Part shown: in pieces, positions 33,925 through 46,008 of the stretch | Numbering within the stretch: position 1 is the stretch's first letter | How the letters are laid out: each line of letters opens with the position of its first letter | Origin: Cymodocea nodosa | Lineage: Eukaryota; Streptophyta; Magnoliopsida; Alismatales; Cymodoceaceae | Reading direction: 5' to 3' | Assembly (NCBI GenBank): GCA_036874045.1 | Contig: JAZBRI010000010.1 | Coordinates: forward strand, 206,001 to 270,000 | Length of the DNA stretch: 64,000 bases | Made by a program: the position numbers and the translations under genes | The notes under the pieces: generated by a model | Told to the model about the DNA's origin: nothing | The model's input: the letters and a program-made list of their open reading frames with translations, nothing else | Databases searched by the model: none

Positions 33925-36900
33925 CTACGAGTCAGGCTGCTCACTTTTCACAACTGGATGCACCGTAGCCATAGGAGAGGTTGAAGAGGGGACTGAACTG
34001 CCATTCTGAGGACACAAGCTACCAGCAACAAGGGAATCGCTCACCATGTCAAAATTTAACCTGAGCTTCCTGCTGCTACTGCAAGGACATGGCAATCAAC
34101 GGCCACAATTAAAAAAGATATGAACCATCATCATATACTGTAGATTTCATAGAAGCTGTTTCTATATCTTCTTACCAATTTAAGCGATTATTGATGGCAG
34201 TCAGGTCTTTGGAAGGACTCTGGTATGCTTGTGTACTCTCGCCTACAAAAGCATAATAACTCCTGGAGCTCGGTGAAAGCAAGGTGTCCATCTGTCAACG
34301 TGGAAGCAATATGTTATTCGACCATCATGTTGTAGAAACCAAGTCCCCAAGTCTAACAAGAAAGTGCCGTTTTAACTGGCATGTTGAGCACGTAACTCGA
34401 CCTTTGGACCAACAAAGGAACTAAAAACCATTCTTCAAATTTTCTCTTCGCGGAGTTGTGACGCATGCAGCACAACACAATAAACAGCAAACATCAAATA
34501 GTGGACAATAATCCCCAACGTTCAAAGAAAATAAAGTAGAAATGTCCTGAAATTCCTGTTTTGTTTATAGAACCTATCTTCTTAAATCATCCCTTGTGAT
34601 ATTTTTAACTTTTTTAAAAAAATAAATTTCTTTCCTGTCATTTAAAGGAAATAGTATAGAAATTGCTCAATCACCTACAACTAATGACTGAAACAAGAGA
34701 ATATAAATCATTGTTCACCTGTAATTGATCACAACAGTATTTGAATATCTCTGAACTTCCTGTGACAAAACAGTTTCTTCCCTTCTTAAAGATACTCTAG
34801 CGAAGTCTAGAGAACAATCATAACAGATTTTACCATCCATTTATCAACGGTCTTTCTCTTTTTTTGTCATGGTATTAATTCCTTTACTCACTTACTTAGG
34901 AATCTATTTCTGAACCTCTAAAAATGGATAGATTAAAGGCAGTCGATAAAATTTTGTATTATCCCAGCAAAACCCAAAATGTACCCTCATTCCAAGAAAA
35001 AGAATGTCTGGTTCAGGTAACAAGACTTGCAAAAAGTTCAAAATGATTGGGTTACTCAACACAAAATAGCACAAACATGAATGGAAAACCTTGGGCATGA
35101 ATGCCTAACTCATGCCAATAAGTCAATATCAAGCCTATACACAAATGAAGAAAACAGGTATAAAAAAGGTAAGAGTAAACCTTGGATGATCTCAGTGGTG
35201 ATACATAGACGTTATGTGAAGCTGAAACTTTCTTAGGAGACATGTCAGGTAAGGTCGGGAATGAAGACACCCGTGGTGATCCCGGGCATTGTCCTGTTAC
35301 TTAAGGTGTAAATAAAGTTTGGAGTATTGCAAAATCCAATGCAAACATTTTTAAAAGCTAATACATCATACCATCACCATTGATATTGTTTTCTTGAAGT
35401 CGATTATTTCTCTGGATGGATCCATGATCAAGCTCCACCAAAAGAGGCTTTACCGATGGAATAAACACTCTATTGTAAAATGTAATGATATCAACATGAT
35501 CTTGACTCGTCTTCTGTTTCATCAAAGAACAGATTAAATGATGTAGAATAAAATAAATTGACCAAAACCAAGCAAGAACGTACATACCCCACTATCGCTA
35601 ATCAGTGACCAGTCTACAAACACACTGCGAAATACTTGGTGTTTCCACTGAGGTTGTTTTTTGTAGTTATTGATGATCTCCTTGAATGTCAAGTTTAACT
35701 GAGATATCTGCTAGAAATAAAAACGGTTCAGAAAGAAGCAATCAGATTACAATTAAGACATAATAAACAAAAAACATACCTTTGAAACACCATAAAAGCT
35801 GCAAAGGATAAGCTGGTCAATGTGCCGATTGAAAAAAAGAGAGGTCCGTTGGTTAAGAATTTGCTGAGTGAAACAATAAACACGTTCCAATATTTGATGT
35901 GGAAGTTGCATCTTTTCACACAACCATCTGATTCTGATAGCAGCTAGCTTAACGATCTGAAATTTACATAAAAAATAATTTCATTGACAATCTATTTACT
36001 AGTAAACAAAATCAAGAAATATAAATAATAATAAGGCAGCAACAGCCAACAGAGATAAGATGATGTATTTCCTGTAATTAAAGCGGATGCTAACATGGAA
36101 CAAGATACTAACAATGAAACAGGAAAGAATTGAAAAACAGGGAACCAGAATCTTCTACAACAGCAAACAATTTCCATTGATGAAGCCAAGAAAATCTATC
36201 AGAAAATTAGAAAAAAAAAGATACCCAATGAAACACTTGTTGCTATCTGCTCAAATAACTAGAGTGACAGCCTCAAAGCAATATAAGCAACTAGCTTCTA
36301 GTTGTTTTTTACACTTCAACTTAATCAAAATAAGGTCTAAGCTGTTAACCTACTTGAATGCAGCCAATATAATTGCAGGCACTAGACATGCCCATAAATC
36401 ATTTTCAGGAATAAACAAGGTACCCAACTATCGTTACCTTACTGAAGAAAATATTTATCCCTGCCTCAGCACACGTCTCTCCACCTCCTGCAGGATTTGG
36501 CCTTGTTGGGCTGCAGGCAAAAGGCAGTTGTGTAAAGAATACATATTTAATTAGAAAGTTTAAATTTCTTCAGACAATTATGATCGAAAAAATAAGAAGA
36601 AACTGATTACGTTGCAAAAGCTGACTGTAGATGTGGTAACTTTGATTTAACACTGCTACTAGTCAGCAGACGGTCCTTAACTGGAGATGTAAAAGAATTA
36701 CGCTCTGTTAAGACATTCCTTGCCTCAGTACACGATCTCTTTGGGGATTGTACGTCCCCCTTGTTATCTGTGTCAAAACAAGATACCAAAATATTATCTG
36801 TATAATGCCACTTGCTGAGCAAAAGCTGGTTGACGCAGAATGCATTATATAAAAAGCCAAAAAATGATCAGCAAGGATTCTACATTGCAACAAATTTCAA

Positions 36901-39900
36901 AAGCAGATAAAAGGGCATTTTTTGAATTATGTTATGCATCTTTGACTGTTTGTAGAGCTCACACACAAGGAATTGTAAAAATCCATTTCCCAGTTCACAA
37001 GCAAATCTTGGGTTTATTCCTGGTTCAAGTGAAAAAATACAGAACCTTAACTAATCTAACAAACTTAATAGGAGCAGAGCCAAGTATGCATGGTGCATGT
37101 GCCTGCATCAGAAGGGCAAACAATGGCCCATCAATCAGGTAAAAATCATACATGAGTGACAACAAATTATCAGGCTGTCAGCAATGAATTCATTCGATGC
37201 ATCTGTTTCTTTTATTGAACCAAAAAAGCATATAAGAACCTTTTGAGCAAATAGAATCATAACCTGGTGAATCATGCTTCCATGATGGAAGAGACATCAA
37301 GCTTCCATGAGACATGTTCTGTTGCATTGCTATTGAATCAAGTGAAGGCATCGGATCAGCCAGTAGACCCAAATGATTTATTTCAGCAGAAAGGCTTGGC
37401 CTGGCTACAATTAAGGAATTGTACATTGAGGAGCCCTTTTCCCAAACCATACTTTCAAGAAGACGTTCTTCTAGGGAATTCAAATGGCGCTTCAGTTCTC
37501 TTGGGAGGCTATCCTCATGTCTCACAAAACTTTCTATTACCTTGCTCAGATCAAAAGCTGTGACACCAGCTCTCTCCAGTACAGCAGGAAACATTATGGT
37601 AACTGTTTTATGAGTAGCCAAAACTAATTCTGCAGAACAAGCAAGCATGCATCGATGAAACCTTTCATTGGATAATAGAGAGGTCAAATTTTTTGCATGC
37701 AATAAATGAGATTCAGCTCTACATATTGCCTCCAGAACCCTATAGTACAACTTTAGTGCTTCCATTTTTCTCTGTTCTGCCCATATATTGTCCATCATTG
37801 CAACATTCTGAAGGGTTCCAGTAACAGAACCACCAAAAGTTCTACATGGAAAAATGGCCTCTAATATAATGTTGGCCCTATGTGTGACGTCATGTGTAAC
37901 ATCTTTGTCACATGATGCTAGAAAGTGAGTCAATTCTTTTGAAGGTTTTGATGGAAGTGGAGCAATTACAGTCCGAAGCCACTTGGCTGTTGTCATTGTG
38001 GTAGACACTGGCGTGTGAGCCACTTTCATGCACTCCAAATTATTTCCATTAGCTGGAGATGCAGGAGACAGTGGAGTTGATAATGGACTTACAATTGTTT
38101 TTGCAGGTGAATCCATTATGCCAAAATTTCCCTACATGAAATGGAGACTTCCCTAAATAACAAAGCACAAAGTTGACTGGAAATATGAATAGATAGAAAA
38201 TGTTGGTTGTTCCATTCCAACTGGCATACCTTGGGTCTGCATATATTAATGGGGCCTCCAGATAAGCTTCCACTGCCAAGTAGACTTCCATCATCACCAA
38301 TAAACATGCGCTCATCTATTTCACCCTTTTTACAAATTGCATCATCATAATCTTTTTCCAAAACAAGTAAGCTTGCTTGCAAAGAGCTGTCTTCCATCAA
38401 ATCCTCAAAATATGTCAATCCACCTACAGAAATAACAAACAGAACATTAGATAATGCTCTCAAGTACAGTACAAGTGTGACAGACACATGAATGCTACAC
38501 TGACCTGTGTCAATCCCGGCTAAGGTGTCAACTTGGCACTCAGAAGCAGGCTGCGGTTTCTTCTTCAATATACCCACAATGAGGGTATTTGTTTTGTCTA
38601 ATGATTCCTTCAAGTCAGCTTCTGAGGTTTGATAAACATCACAAAGGGATGCAAGAAGATCCAGTCCTCTTTCTGATTTTCTTGCTAATATAAATGATAA
38701 AAAAGAAATCAGCATACAGAAAAGGCCAAGAAGGTAAGACAACTCAAAATAAAGTGGAATTTATAAGGGCAACTACAAGACAGATTATGTACACCACCTA
38801 AGAGAGTAGATGTAATAACAGAAAACCTCCTAAAGCGAACAGGAACGTGAAGGATCAGAATTGCCTGTCAGGAATTTCATAAATTTTGAGTAAAAATTTA
38901 TTTGGGCGTTGAAAAGAGAGAAAATATATTACATTTGGATAATTAATAGCAATGCAACTTGAAAACTCACCAATATGGAAATGAGACCATTAATACAGGA
39001 TACCAAATCTTTGAAGCGGCTAAATGCATGGGCACGTAATGCCAAGAATAACAACCATCCAAAGCGATGGTGTTCCGATACAAACTCAGTATCAGTAGAG
39101 ACGTTATTTGAATCATTTGACAGGAAAAACTGCTTCCACATAGATTTGTATTGACTAGACAAACATAACGACCATTAGACAGTTACACCACAGTATATCA
39201 TTAACATAAATGAATTAATGAAGTAAATGATCGATAAATATCATATGTTTTTAGAAAAAGTATTGGTAAACAGAAAAGGTAAGGAAATACAACTAAAATT
39301 AGTTTATGTGAAGACAGAAAATTTAACGAACCAAACATGAAACTTTCTGGTGTTATGGGTGAAAAAGGAAGTCTATGAAAGTCTACATCAACAGCATTTA
39401 GTGACACCCTAAATAGTGGACTTTTCAGTATCAAAATATTGCACAGTTTGGCTTAATTAATAATTTTGAGTTTTTCTGTCCAGCCCTGGGGGTGTTTTTC
39501 CCTCTTCAAAGATTGAGATGTCATGTTGTCCATACAATTGTAATGAAACATAAGGAACATCTGCAATTAAAAGGTTCTAAAGACAAATTTTGAAGTAATT
39601 CATTTTGTATTCAGTATTCATGGTTTCTCTGCATTGCTAATGACTTGACTGAAACTTGAATTAGACTTACGTGACTACAGTTCAGTTAGAGATGGCAAAA
39701 CATGCTAAAATGACCCGTCAAGGAGAGGATTTACCTGCTAAGGAGCTTCAAGTGGACAAAGTTTATCTGTTCCTCCTTCACCTAATAATAAAGCCCGGTA
39801 AAATCAAGATTAGGAAATAGTTTAAGAAAAAGCAAGGTACAGAACCAAAGATTCATACTAAAGAAAATACCTGGAGTATTTTCTCCCATCCTGAGCCATA

Positions 39901-40570
39901 CATTTTTCTTAAGACGGGCCCAGCCTTGAGTAGAAACTGAGATACCTCCCGAAAGAAACCAGAAATACTTCGAACGGACAAATTGTAAGGAAGGATGATC
40001 ACTCAGCCTAGAGAGAATTATGCTTTGGTTTTCAGGATAAGAAAAAAAAGACTACCTGATGTTTATTGTTCCAACTATCCGATAGAGAGGAAGCCACCCT
40101 TCCCCGTTCGTCATATTTGCTCTCTCATCCCTCAACTTAGTTACACAGAATATAGCAGAAGCGGACCAGTAGCGCTCAGCTTCCTCCGGCTAAAATACCG
40201 AACAAAAAAAATCAAAATAACGAAAAACCACCAGATTGACGAGACATGAATCGAAAGCAATACCGATAAACCGCCGACTACAGAGGAATTCGTCGACAAA
40301 ACAGGCTTGCATTCCCTGAGCAGATTAATCACCTCCTCGGTCGTTCCATCGTCCAGCCCTAAGTTGGACTGCCACACACAACACGTGAAACACAAAACAA
40401 ACTAAAAAATACAATTATACTCAACGACGAGAGGAAAAAAAAGGCAAGAAAAAAAAACGGACTTTGCAGAGATCTGCGAGTCGCGCCTCGCCCTCATCAG
40501 CACCGGTGGGAGAGGGATGGTCGACGCGTAGCTTGACGTCCTCCATCTCAGAAGCACCGCTGGAACTCAT
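33925..40570 (-). CDS. RBR1: RETINOBLASTOMA-RELATED protein, complete 18-exon gene
   Basis: Eighteen exons keep one frame through 1011 codons plus stop: 40570-40463, 40368-40264, 40189-40056, 39967-39871, 39781-39735, 39154-38971, 38864-38798, 38684-38505, 38423-38230, 38131-37264, 36767-36611, 36510-36438, 35956-35780, 35707-35588, 35513-35372, 35293-35181, 34291-34176, 34078-33925. The length matches plant RBR (about 1010). Exon 6 holds the N-terminal block [20 protein letters not shown]. Exon 10 holds pocket A ([20 protein letters not shown], ...[13 protein letters not shown]). Exons 12-15 hold pocket B ([56 protein letters not shown]). The C-terminus has SP-type CDK sites (MSPKK, VSPLR). 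RBR represses E2F at the G1/S transition and binds LxCxE proteins. The first in-frame ATG is 40570. Exon 3 ([14 protein letters not shown]) departs from the usual RFWFAFVLYCVKRL. Acceptors of exons 4 and 12 are the least certain. Confidence 0.94.
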
Positions 40571-41758
40571 CAAAATATCATCCCCCAGAAACCCTAGCCT
40601 ACAGAAACCAGTCCTCGTCGACCAAACTCCCCCGAGATCCAAATCTCCGACAATCACAGACGAGCGAAAGGAAAAGCCACCGGGCCCTGGATCCAACTCC
40701 AGGGGACCACCAGATCGGATTCCGCGACACCCCCTTCCTCCCGTTCGGGGTTTAGGGTTTTGGGAAATCGCAAACACCAGTGCTCAGAAATCCAACCCCC
40801 CCCCCTCCCTTCTTTGGCGCTCTCTCTCTCTCTCTCTGTTCCCCCAAACCCCAATCCTATTGCCCCCTCATTCTCTCTCTCTCGTTCTTTTCCCTCCTTT
40901 TTTTCGACCCGTTTAGGACGAAGGCGGGGATTAGCGCGGGAAATGAAGGCGATAACTGATGAGCTGGAAGCAATGACCTATAATATCTCGACACGTGCCC
41001 AGCAATGGATCACCGCCTCTGCCACCGAATGGTATTGAACGGCATGACCGGCTTCCTGTGGGTCCGGCGAAAGCAAGACCGTCGGATGGGGATCCGAAGG
41101 GCTCACTATGGTAGTCATCTGATTCTGGTCTTCGAATTTCTAACGACGACGGGTCCATGTTTCCGCTTCGAATTCAAATCGAAAAAAAGGATCGTTATTA
41201 AAAGAAAATGGTTTCGAATTTTCCCTCGATTTTGTTTTGATACTTGTTATTCTATATTCACGCAATAAAACTTACTAAAAATAGATTATAAAATCATTGG
41301 AAAAGCGGTTTCGTGTTGGAAGACTTTGATGAAGTCTTCTCCTCCTCCTTTCCCTTTGGGTACATGTCGTGGAAGGCATCATCATCGTTATCATATCAAG
41401 GAAGGAATGAATCCTCGTAGAAAAATATCAGAGTTTTCAAACCAAGATCCAGATATAGAGAGCAACATGTTTTACAGGGGGCAAAAAGAGCCTTTAATTG
41501 GCAAACAGGAACGGCGACAAAGGATTTGTATAATTTAATAAGTAATTGAGATTTAAAACTATTATTACAAAAAATATTACTCGTTCTCTGAGGGCATGCA
41601 CGGCTGGTTCCAGTTTTCGGTGTGGGAACGATGAGAAGCGGCGGTCAAGCAGAATAAAGTATTCAACGGAACTTGTTCGTTGTTCCCACGTCAATTTGTC
41701 CTTTGCGTCCCCACATCTGGATCTCTTCCATCAAACCTCATCCAAACTCCTTCCTTCC

Positions 41759-41772
41759 TATATGTATATGAA
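41759..41772 (+). promoter_or_regulatory. Conserved TATA-like block upstream of LHT copy A
   Basis: TATATGTATATGAA lies about 100 bp before the ATG. The same block occurs at 45907-45920 and 54526-54539 before copies B and C, at a similar distance, followed by a conserved pyrimidine-rich leader with TTC repeats. A core-promoter role is inferred from position and conservation within the duplicated unit, which alone could explain conservation. Confidence 0.4.
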
Positions 41773-41817
41773 TGCCCTCCTTGGCCTCTCCATTCGATCA
41801 CATCGTTGGTCCATCTT

Positions 41818-41854
41818 CCTTCTTCTTCTTCTTCTTCTTCTTCTTCTTCTTCTG
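41818..41854 (+). repeat. TTC/TCT microsatellite in the LHT copy A leader
   Basis: An uninterrupted TTC run about 20 bp before the ATG. Copies B (about 45960-45989) and C (about 54578-54594) have the same run at the same place but shorter. Confidence 0.9.
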
Positions 41855-41872
41855 GAGAACAGGTTGGAGGCC

Positions 41873-44217
41873 ATGACGAAAGGAGGGCAAGATCCCAAGG
41901 ACCAAGAGGTACTCCCCTTTCTGCTGTTCTACATGTCTCCTGCAATAATTAGTAGAGATCGATGTACGGTTAGTAGTTGTTCGATAATTAATTAGTTAAT
42001 GCATGGAATATATATTGGATTTGTGGTTCCGAACTCGAACTACAGGACTATATCTTGTTTCCCTTCTTTTGAATTAAAATCCAAACCAAACACCCTCTTA
42101 ATTTCTCTCTTGGATCGATCTTGGTGCTGCTGCTGCTGGTGTCGTTTGTTTACCCTTACTCGACCGAATAAATGGATTTAATTTGAACGTTGTTTGATGG
42201 CTTGGCGCAGAACAACTGCGACACGAGAGTCGACGATTGGCTGCCCATTACCACCGATCGTAGGGGGAAGTGGTGGTACTCCACCTTCCACCTTGTCACT
42301 GCCATCGTCGGCGCTGGTGTGCTCGCCATTCCCCATGCCATCTCCTGCCTTGAATGGTAAATACATATATAATTACTTTTGCACCCGATCTAGCTATCTC
42401 GCTATCTTCCATCTAGTCTAATATGTGTGTGTGTGTGTGTGTGTGTGTGCTTGATCACTGATGGATCCGGCCTCAGGGGGCCAGGGATGACGGTGTTGAC
42501 TTTATCGTGGGTGATCACGCTGTACACGCTGTGGCAGCTGGTGCAGATGCACGAGATGGACGAGGGGAAGCGTTACAATCGGTACTACGAGTTGGGTCAG
42601 CGCGCCTTCGGCCCTAAGCTCGGCCTCTGCATCGTCCTCCCCCCGCAGCTGCTGATGGAGCTCGGGTGTTGCATCGTCTACATGGTCACTGGTGGCGAGT
42701 CCCTGAAGAGTTTCCATAATACGGTCTGCCCTAAATGCAAGCAGATCGAGCTCGTCCCATTTATAGCCATTTTTGGCTCAGTCCACTTCTTCCTCTCCCA
42801 GCTTCCCAGTTTCAACTCTCTCTACGTCTTCTCTCTGGCCGCGGCTGTCATGTCCTTAAGGTGCATGTGTGCGCATTAATATATATTATTGACGAAATAC
42901 TGCACCGGCAGCTGGCTGATTGATTGTAAATCAACATGCATGCATGCTGTATTTATACGTAGTTACTCCACCGTTGCCTGGGCAGCATCGGTTGAGCATG
43001 GTCGGAATGCGCGCGTGGAGTACGGGTACGAGGCCAGCACGGAGGCGGGGAAGGTATTCCAGTCCTTCAGTGCGTTGGGTGTGGTGGCCTCCGCGTACGC
43101 GGCCCACGTCATCGTCCTGGAGATCCAAGCCACCATGCCCACCATGCCGCCTGCGAATAATCCATCCAAGAAGCCGATGTGGAAGGGTGCGGTCGCGGCC
43201 TTCATCGTGGTCGCCATCTGCTACTTCCCCGTCGCCATTGCCGGCTACTACGTCTTCGGCAACCAAGTTGAGGACATTATCTTGGACTCAATCGAGAGGT
43301 TGAAGTGGCTCAAGGCCATGGCCCATATGTTCGTCGTCGTCCATGTGATAGGCTCTTACCTGGTACACGTGAAACCCACTTCACTGGCTTCTAATTATAA
43401 ATTGACTGTGATACATGGATGGATGTACGTGCGTACCTGCAGATCTACGCGATGCCGGTGTTCGATATGATCGAGCGCGTGTACGTTAACTGGTTCAACG
43501 TCAAGCCTACTCTTAAGATTCGTTTGATCTATCGCAGCTTATACGTTGGTAATTATCTACATATATAATTGTCGCATGCACTTGAGGAGCTAGCTTGTGC
43601 TCTGTGCTTGCCATTGATCGATGGATTATAATTGATGTCGATCGTTAGTTAATTAATTAATTACCAGCAGTTGAATGCTGTTTGAATTAATGATGCAGCC
43701 TTCACTATGTTCGTGGCCATGGCCTTCCCATTCTTCAAACATCTCATGGCATTCTTTGGAGGATTTGCTTTCGTACCCACAGCTTACTTCGTGAGTCACT
43801 TCTAATCTGATGATTTTTAGAACAATCAATTAATCAATCATGCATGCATCGTCACCACAGCTACTGCGTTCTGCTGCTTTTTGATTCTTCTTGATTAATA
43901 CATTACTATTGTCGATCAGTTGCCCTGTGTTATGTGGCTTGCCGTCAAACAACCCAAAAGATTCGGCTTGTCATGGTTTGTAAACTGGGTAAGTAGCTAG
44001 CTAGTATCTTCTCTTTATGGATTTTTTTATTTATCTAACATCTGTAAGTAGTGTTGTTTATTTGATCTTCGAAGATTGATTAATATATAACTGTAAGATT
44101 GTTGGATGGGCACAGATCTGCATCATACTAGGAGTGATCTTGATGATCGTATCTTCCATTGGTGGAATGAGGAACCTCGTCGTTAAAAAAGGTTACAAGT
44201 TCTTCGGCAAATCGTGA
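41873..44217 (+). CDS. Lysine/histidine transporter-like amino acid permease, copy A
   Basis: Eight exons: 41873-41908, 42211-42356, 42477-42860, 42963-43362, 43443-43548, 43699-43790, 43920-43988, 44116-44217; all GT-AG; 444 codons plus stop, close to Arabidopsis LHT1 (about 446). AAAP-family markers: [130 protein letters not shown], and a final segment ending [10 protein letters not shown]. About ten membrane spans are expected. LHTs are plasma-membrane proton-coupled importers of Lys, His and neutral amino acids. Copy A has diverged from B and C ([12 protein letters not shown] against [12 protein letters not shown]). Intron 2 holds a 24-bp TG microsatellite near 42425. Substrate is not deducible. 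Confidence 0.93.
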
Positions 44218-46008
44218 AATTAAGGTACAAAATATGCTAATAACAGGGAAATGATTCGCTTGTGCTCGTCAATTATATGAATGCATGGGTGTTTGTACGA
44301 GATGGTGAATGTCAATTGGTTAATTTGATGTATAGAAGAAAGGTACTTCTCGTCCTATGTGCAAAATATTTGGCCCACACGTCTATCTATCCATCCATCC
44401 ATCCCCTTCATGTTGGAACCTTGTTTGTTAATTTCTGTGTCGGATCGTTATTGAGATTGATGTCACGTGCACGCACGTGATGAACTTTTAGATTGTGGAG
44501 ATGAAAAGGAAAAATATATCTTCGAGATGAATCTTCTGTACTTATCTTCAAAGTTGTAGTATTTGTTGTATTTACTGAATTGCTAGTTTTAAAATTGATA
44601 AGTTACTGTTTTAATGATTATTAGAAATTCTAACTATTTCTTTGCTAATACTCAGATAGTTGTCTCAATCAAACTATTTGAAAAATTCTAACAATCATCT
44701 TTAAACTATCTAAAAAACTTAAACATTTATTCTAAATCTCTTGTAACACTTGAGAAATTATCTTTTAATGCTTGCCACATGAATATTTAAGTTCAACATG
44801 TAAGATTAATTGAATTCAAATAGTTAATTTAAAATCTTTCGAAAATTTCAAACATTTATCTTAAAATTATTAAAAAACTTGAACACCTATTTGAAACCAT
44901 TCGAAATATTTAAACTTATAATTCAATGAGTTCTCCTACTTTGTAAAGCCTATAAATACATGTTAAGTTATTTAACTTAACAAGTTTTTTCAGAGTATTG
45001 TTTAACATACTTGTGCAGCATCTATTTAACTTGTTTATCTTCTATTTAGCTTTGATTGTTTTGTATCTAATTTGCGACTTTTCATCTACACTTGTAAAAT
45101 ACATAAATTTTTTACATAGATTTTTATATTATTAAAATACAAAGATTCTAACAAACAAATGTCTCCTTTGGCACTATCTAGGCAAGATACTAGGGTTTAG
45201 GATTTAAGGTTTATTTAGCTAAAAAGTGACTTGTGGATGCATGTTGCAAACCTATTCTAATACCATGTTAAATATACCTTTAAAAGTTAACTGGACATTT
45301 GAGAAGAGGGCTACCAGACTTAGTTTGCCGCATCATTTTTCAATTTGGGGTCGTTCTTCCAACAAAGACAAAGGTCTAGATGACCAATGCCTTCGAGAAG
45401 AAGATGTGGAGGGCGTTAACGAGAGGCACAAAGGCTAATAGAATTATGCCTAGACAAGGCTATCGGCCTCCAACGCCATTAAGCTTGTAGAATTTGTATT
45501 CATGAACTCTAAATTTTAACTTCTAAAACAAAGTACATAATGCTCCGCAATTTCTAAATTTTATTTTTTAACTTTATGAACTTGCATTGATAAATTTGAA
45601 TTTTATAAAAATTTATGAATAATGTATTTCATACATGATTATTTTATTTTATAATATATATATATTATAATTCAAGTTAAAATTCTGTCATTTTCGTACA
45701 ACTAAATAATATTCTTTGAAACTATTATTACGAAAAATATTACTCGTTCACTGTGGGCGCGTCTGGTTGCAGTCGTCGTTTGAATGACGAGAATTGGCAG
45801 CGAAGCAAAAAGTCAACGAAACTTCGTTTGTTAATCCAAAGTCATTTTATCCTTTGCGTCGCAAAATCTCGATATCTTCCATCTAATCTGATCCAAATCT
45901 CATTCCTATATGCATATCAATACCCTTTTTGGCATCTTCATTCGATTATATCGTTGATTCTTCTTCTTCCTTCTTCTTCTTCTTCTTCTGGAGCACCGGT
46001 TGGAGGCC
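44218..46008. other. Spacer between LHT copies A and B
   Basis: 44218-44515 is the 3' flank shared with copies B and C; homology to them stops at about 44515, close to where a PPR gene follows the other copies. 44560-45700 is AT-rich, with degenerate AACTATTTGAAAAATT-like phrases near 44680-44930 and no gene. From about 45640 the duplicated LHT upstream block begins again. Confidence 0.5.

Larger units (their letters stand above)
40571..41872. other. Divergent intergenic region between RBR and the first LHT-like gene
   Basis: About 1.3 kb serve both promoters. The RBR side has a CT-rich leader (TCTC runs near 40820-40840 and 40872-40890). A block from about 41555 onward is shared with the upstream regions of the other two LHT copies. 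Sequence between 41160 and 41550 is unremarkable. Confidence 0.5.

Noticed and set aside
40571-40777. N-terminal extension of RBR upstream of 40570
   Set aside because: The frame is open only from a GTG, and the added Gly/Arg-rich sequence is unlike RBR proteins; it is presumably leader.
42920-43303. Arg/Ser/Pro-rich frames overlapping LHT exon 4, repeated at 47077-47472 and 55651-56046, plus antisense frames at the same places
   Set aside because: Repeated only because the gene is triplicated; out-of-frame readings of a conserved exon.
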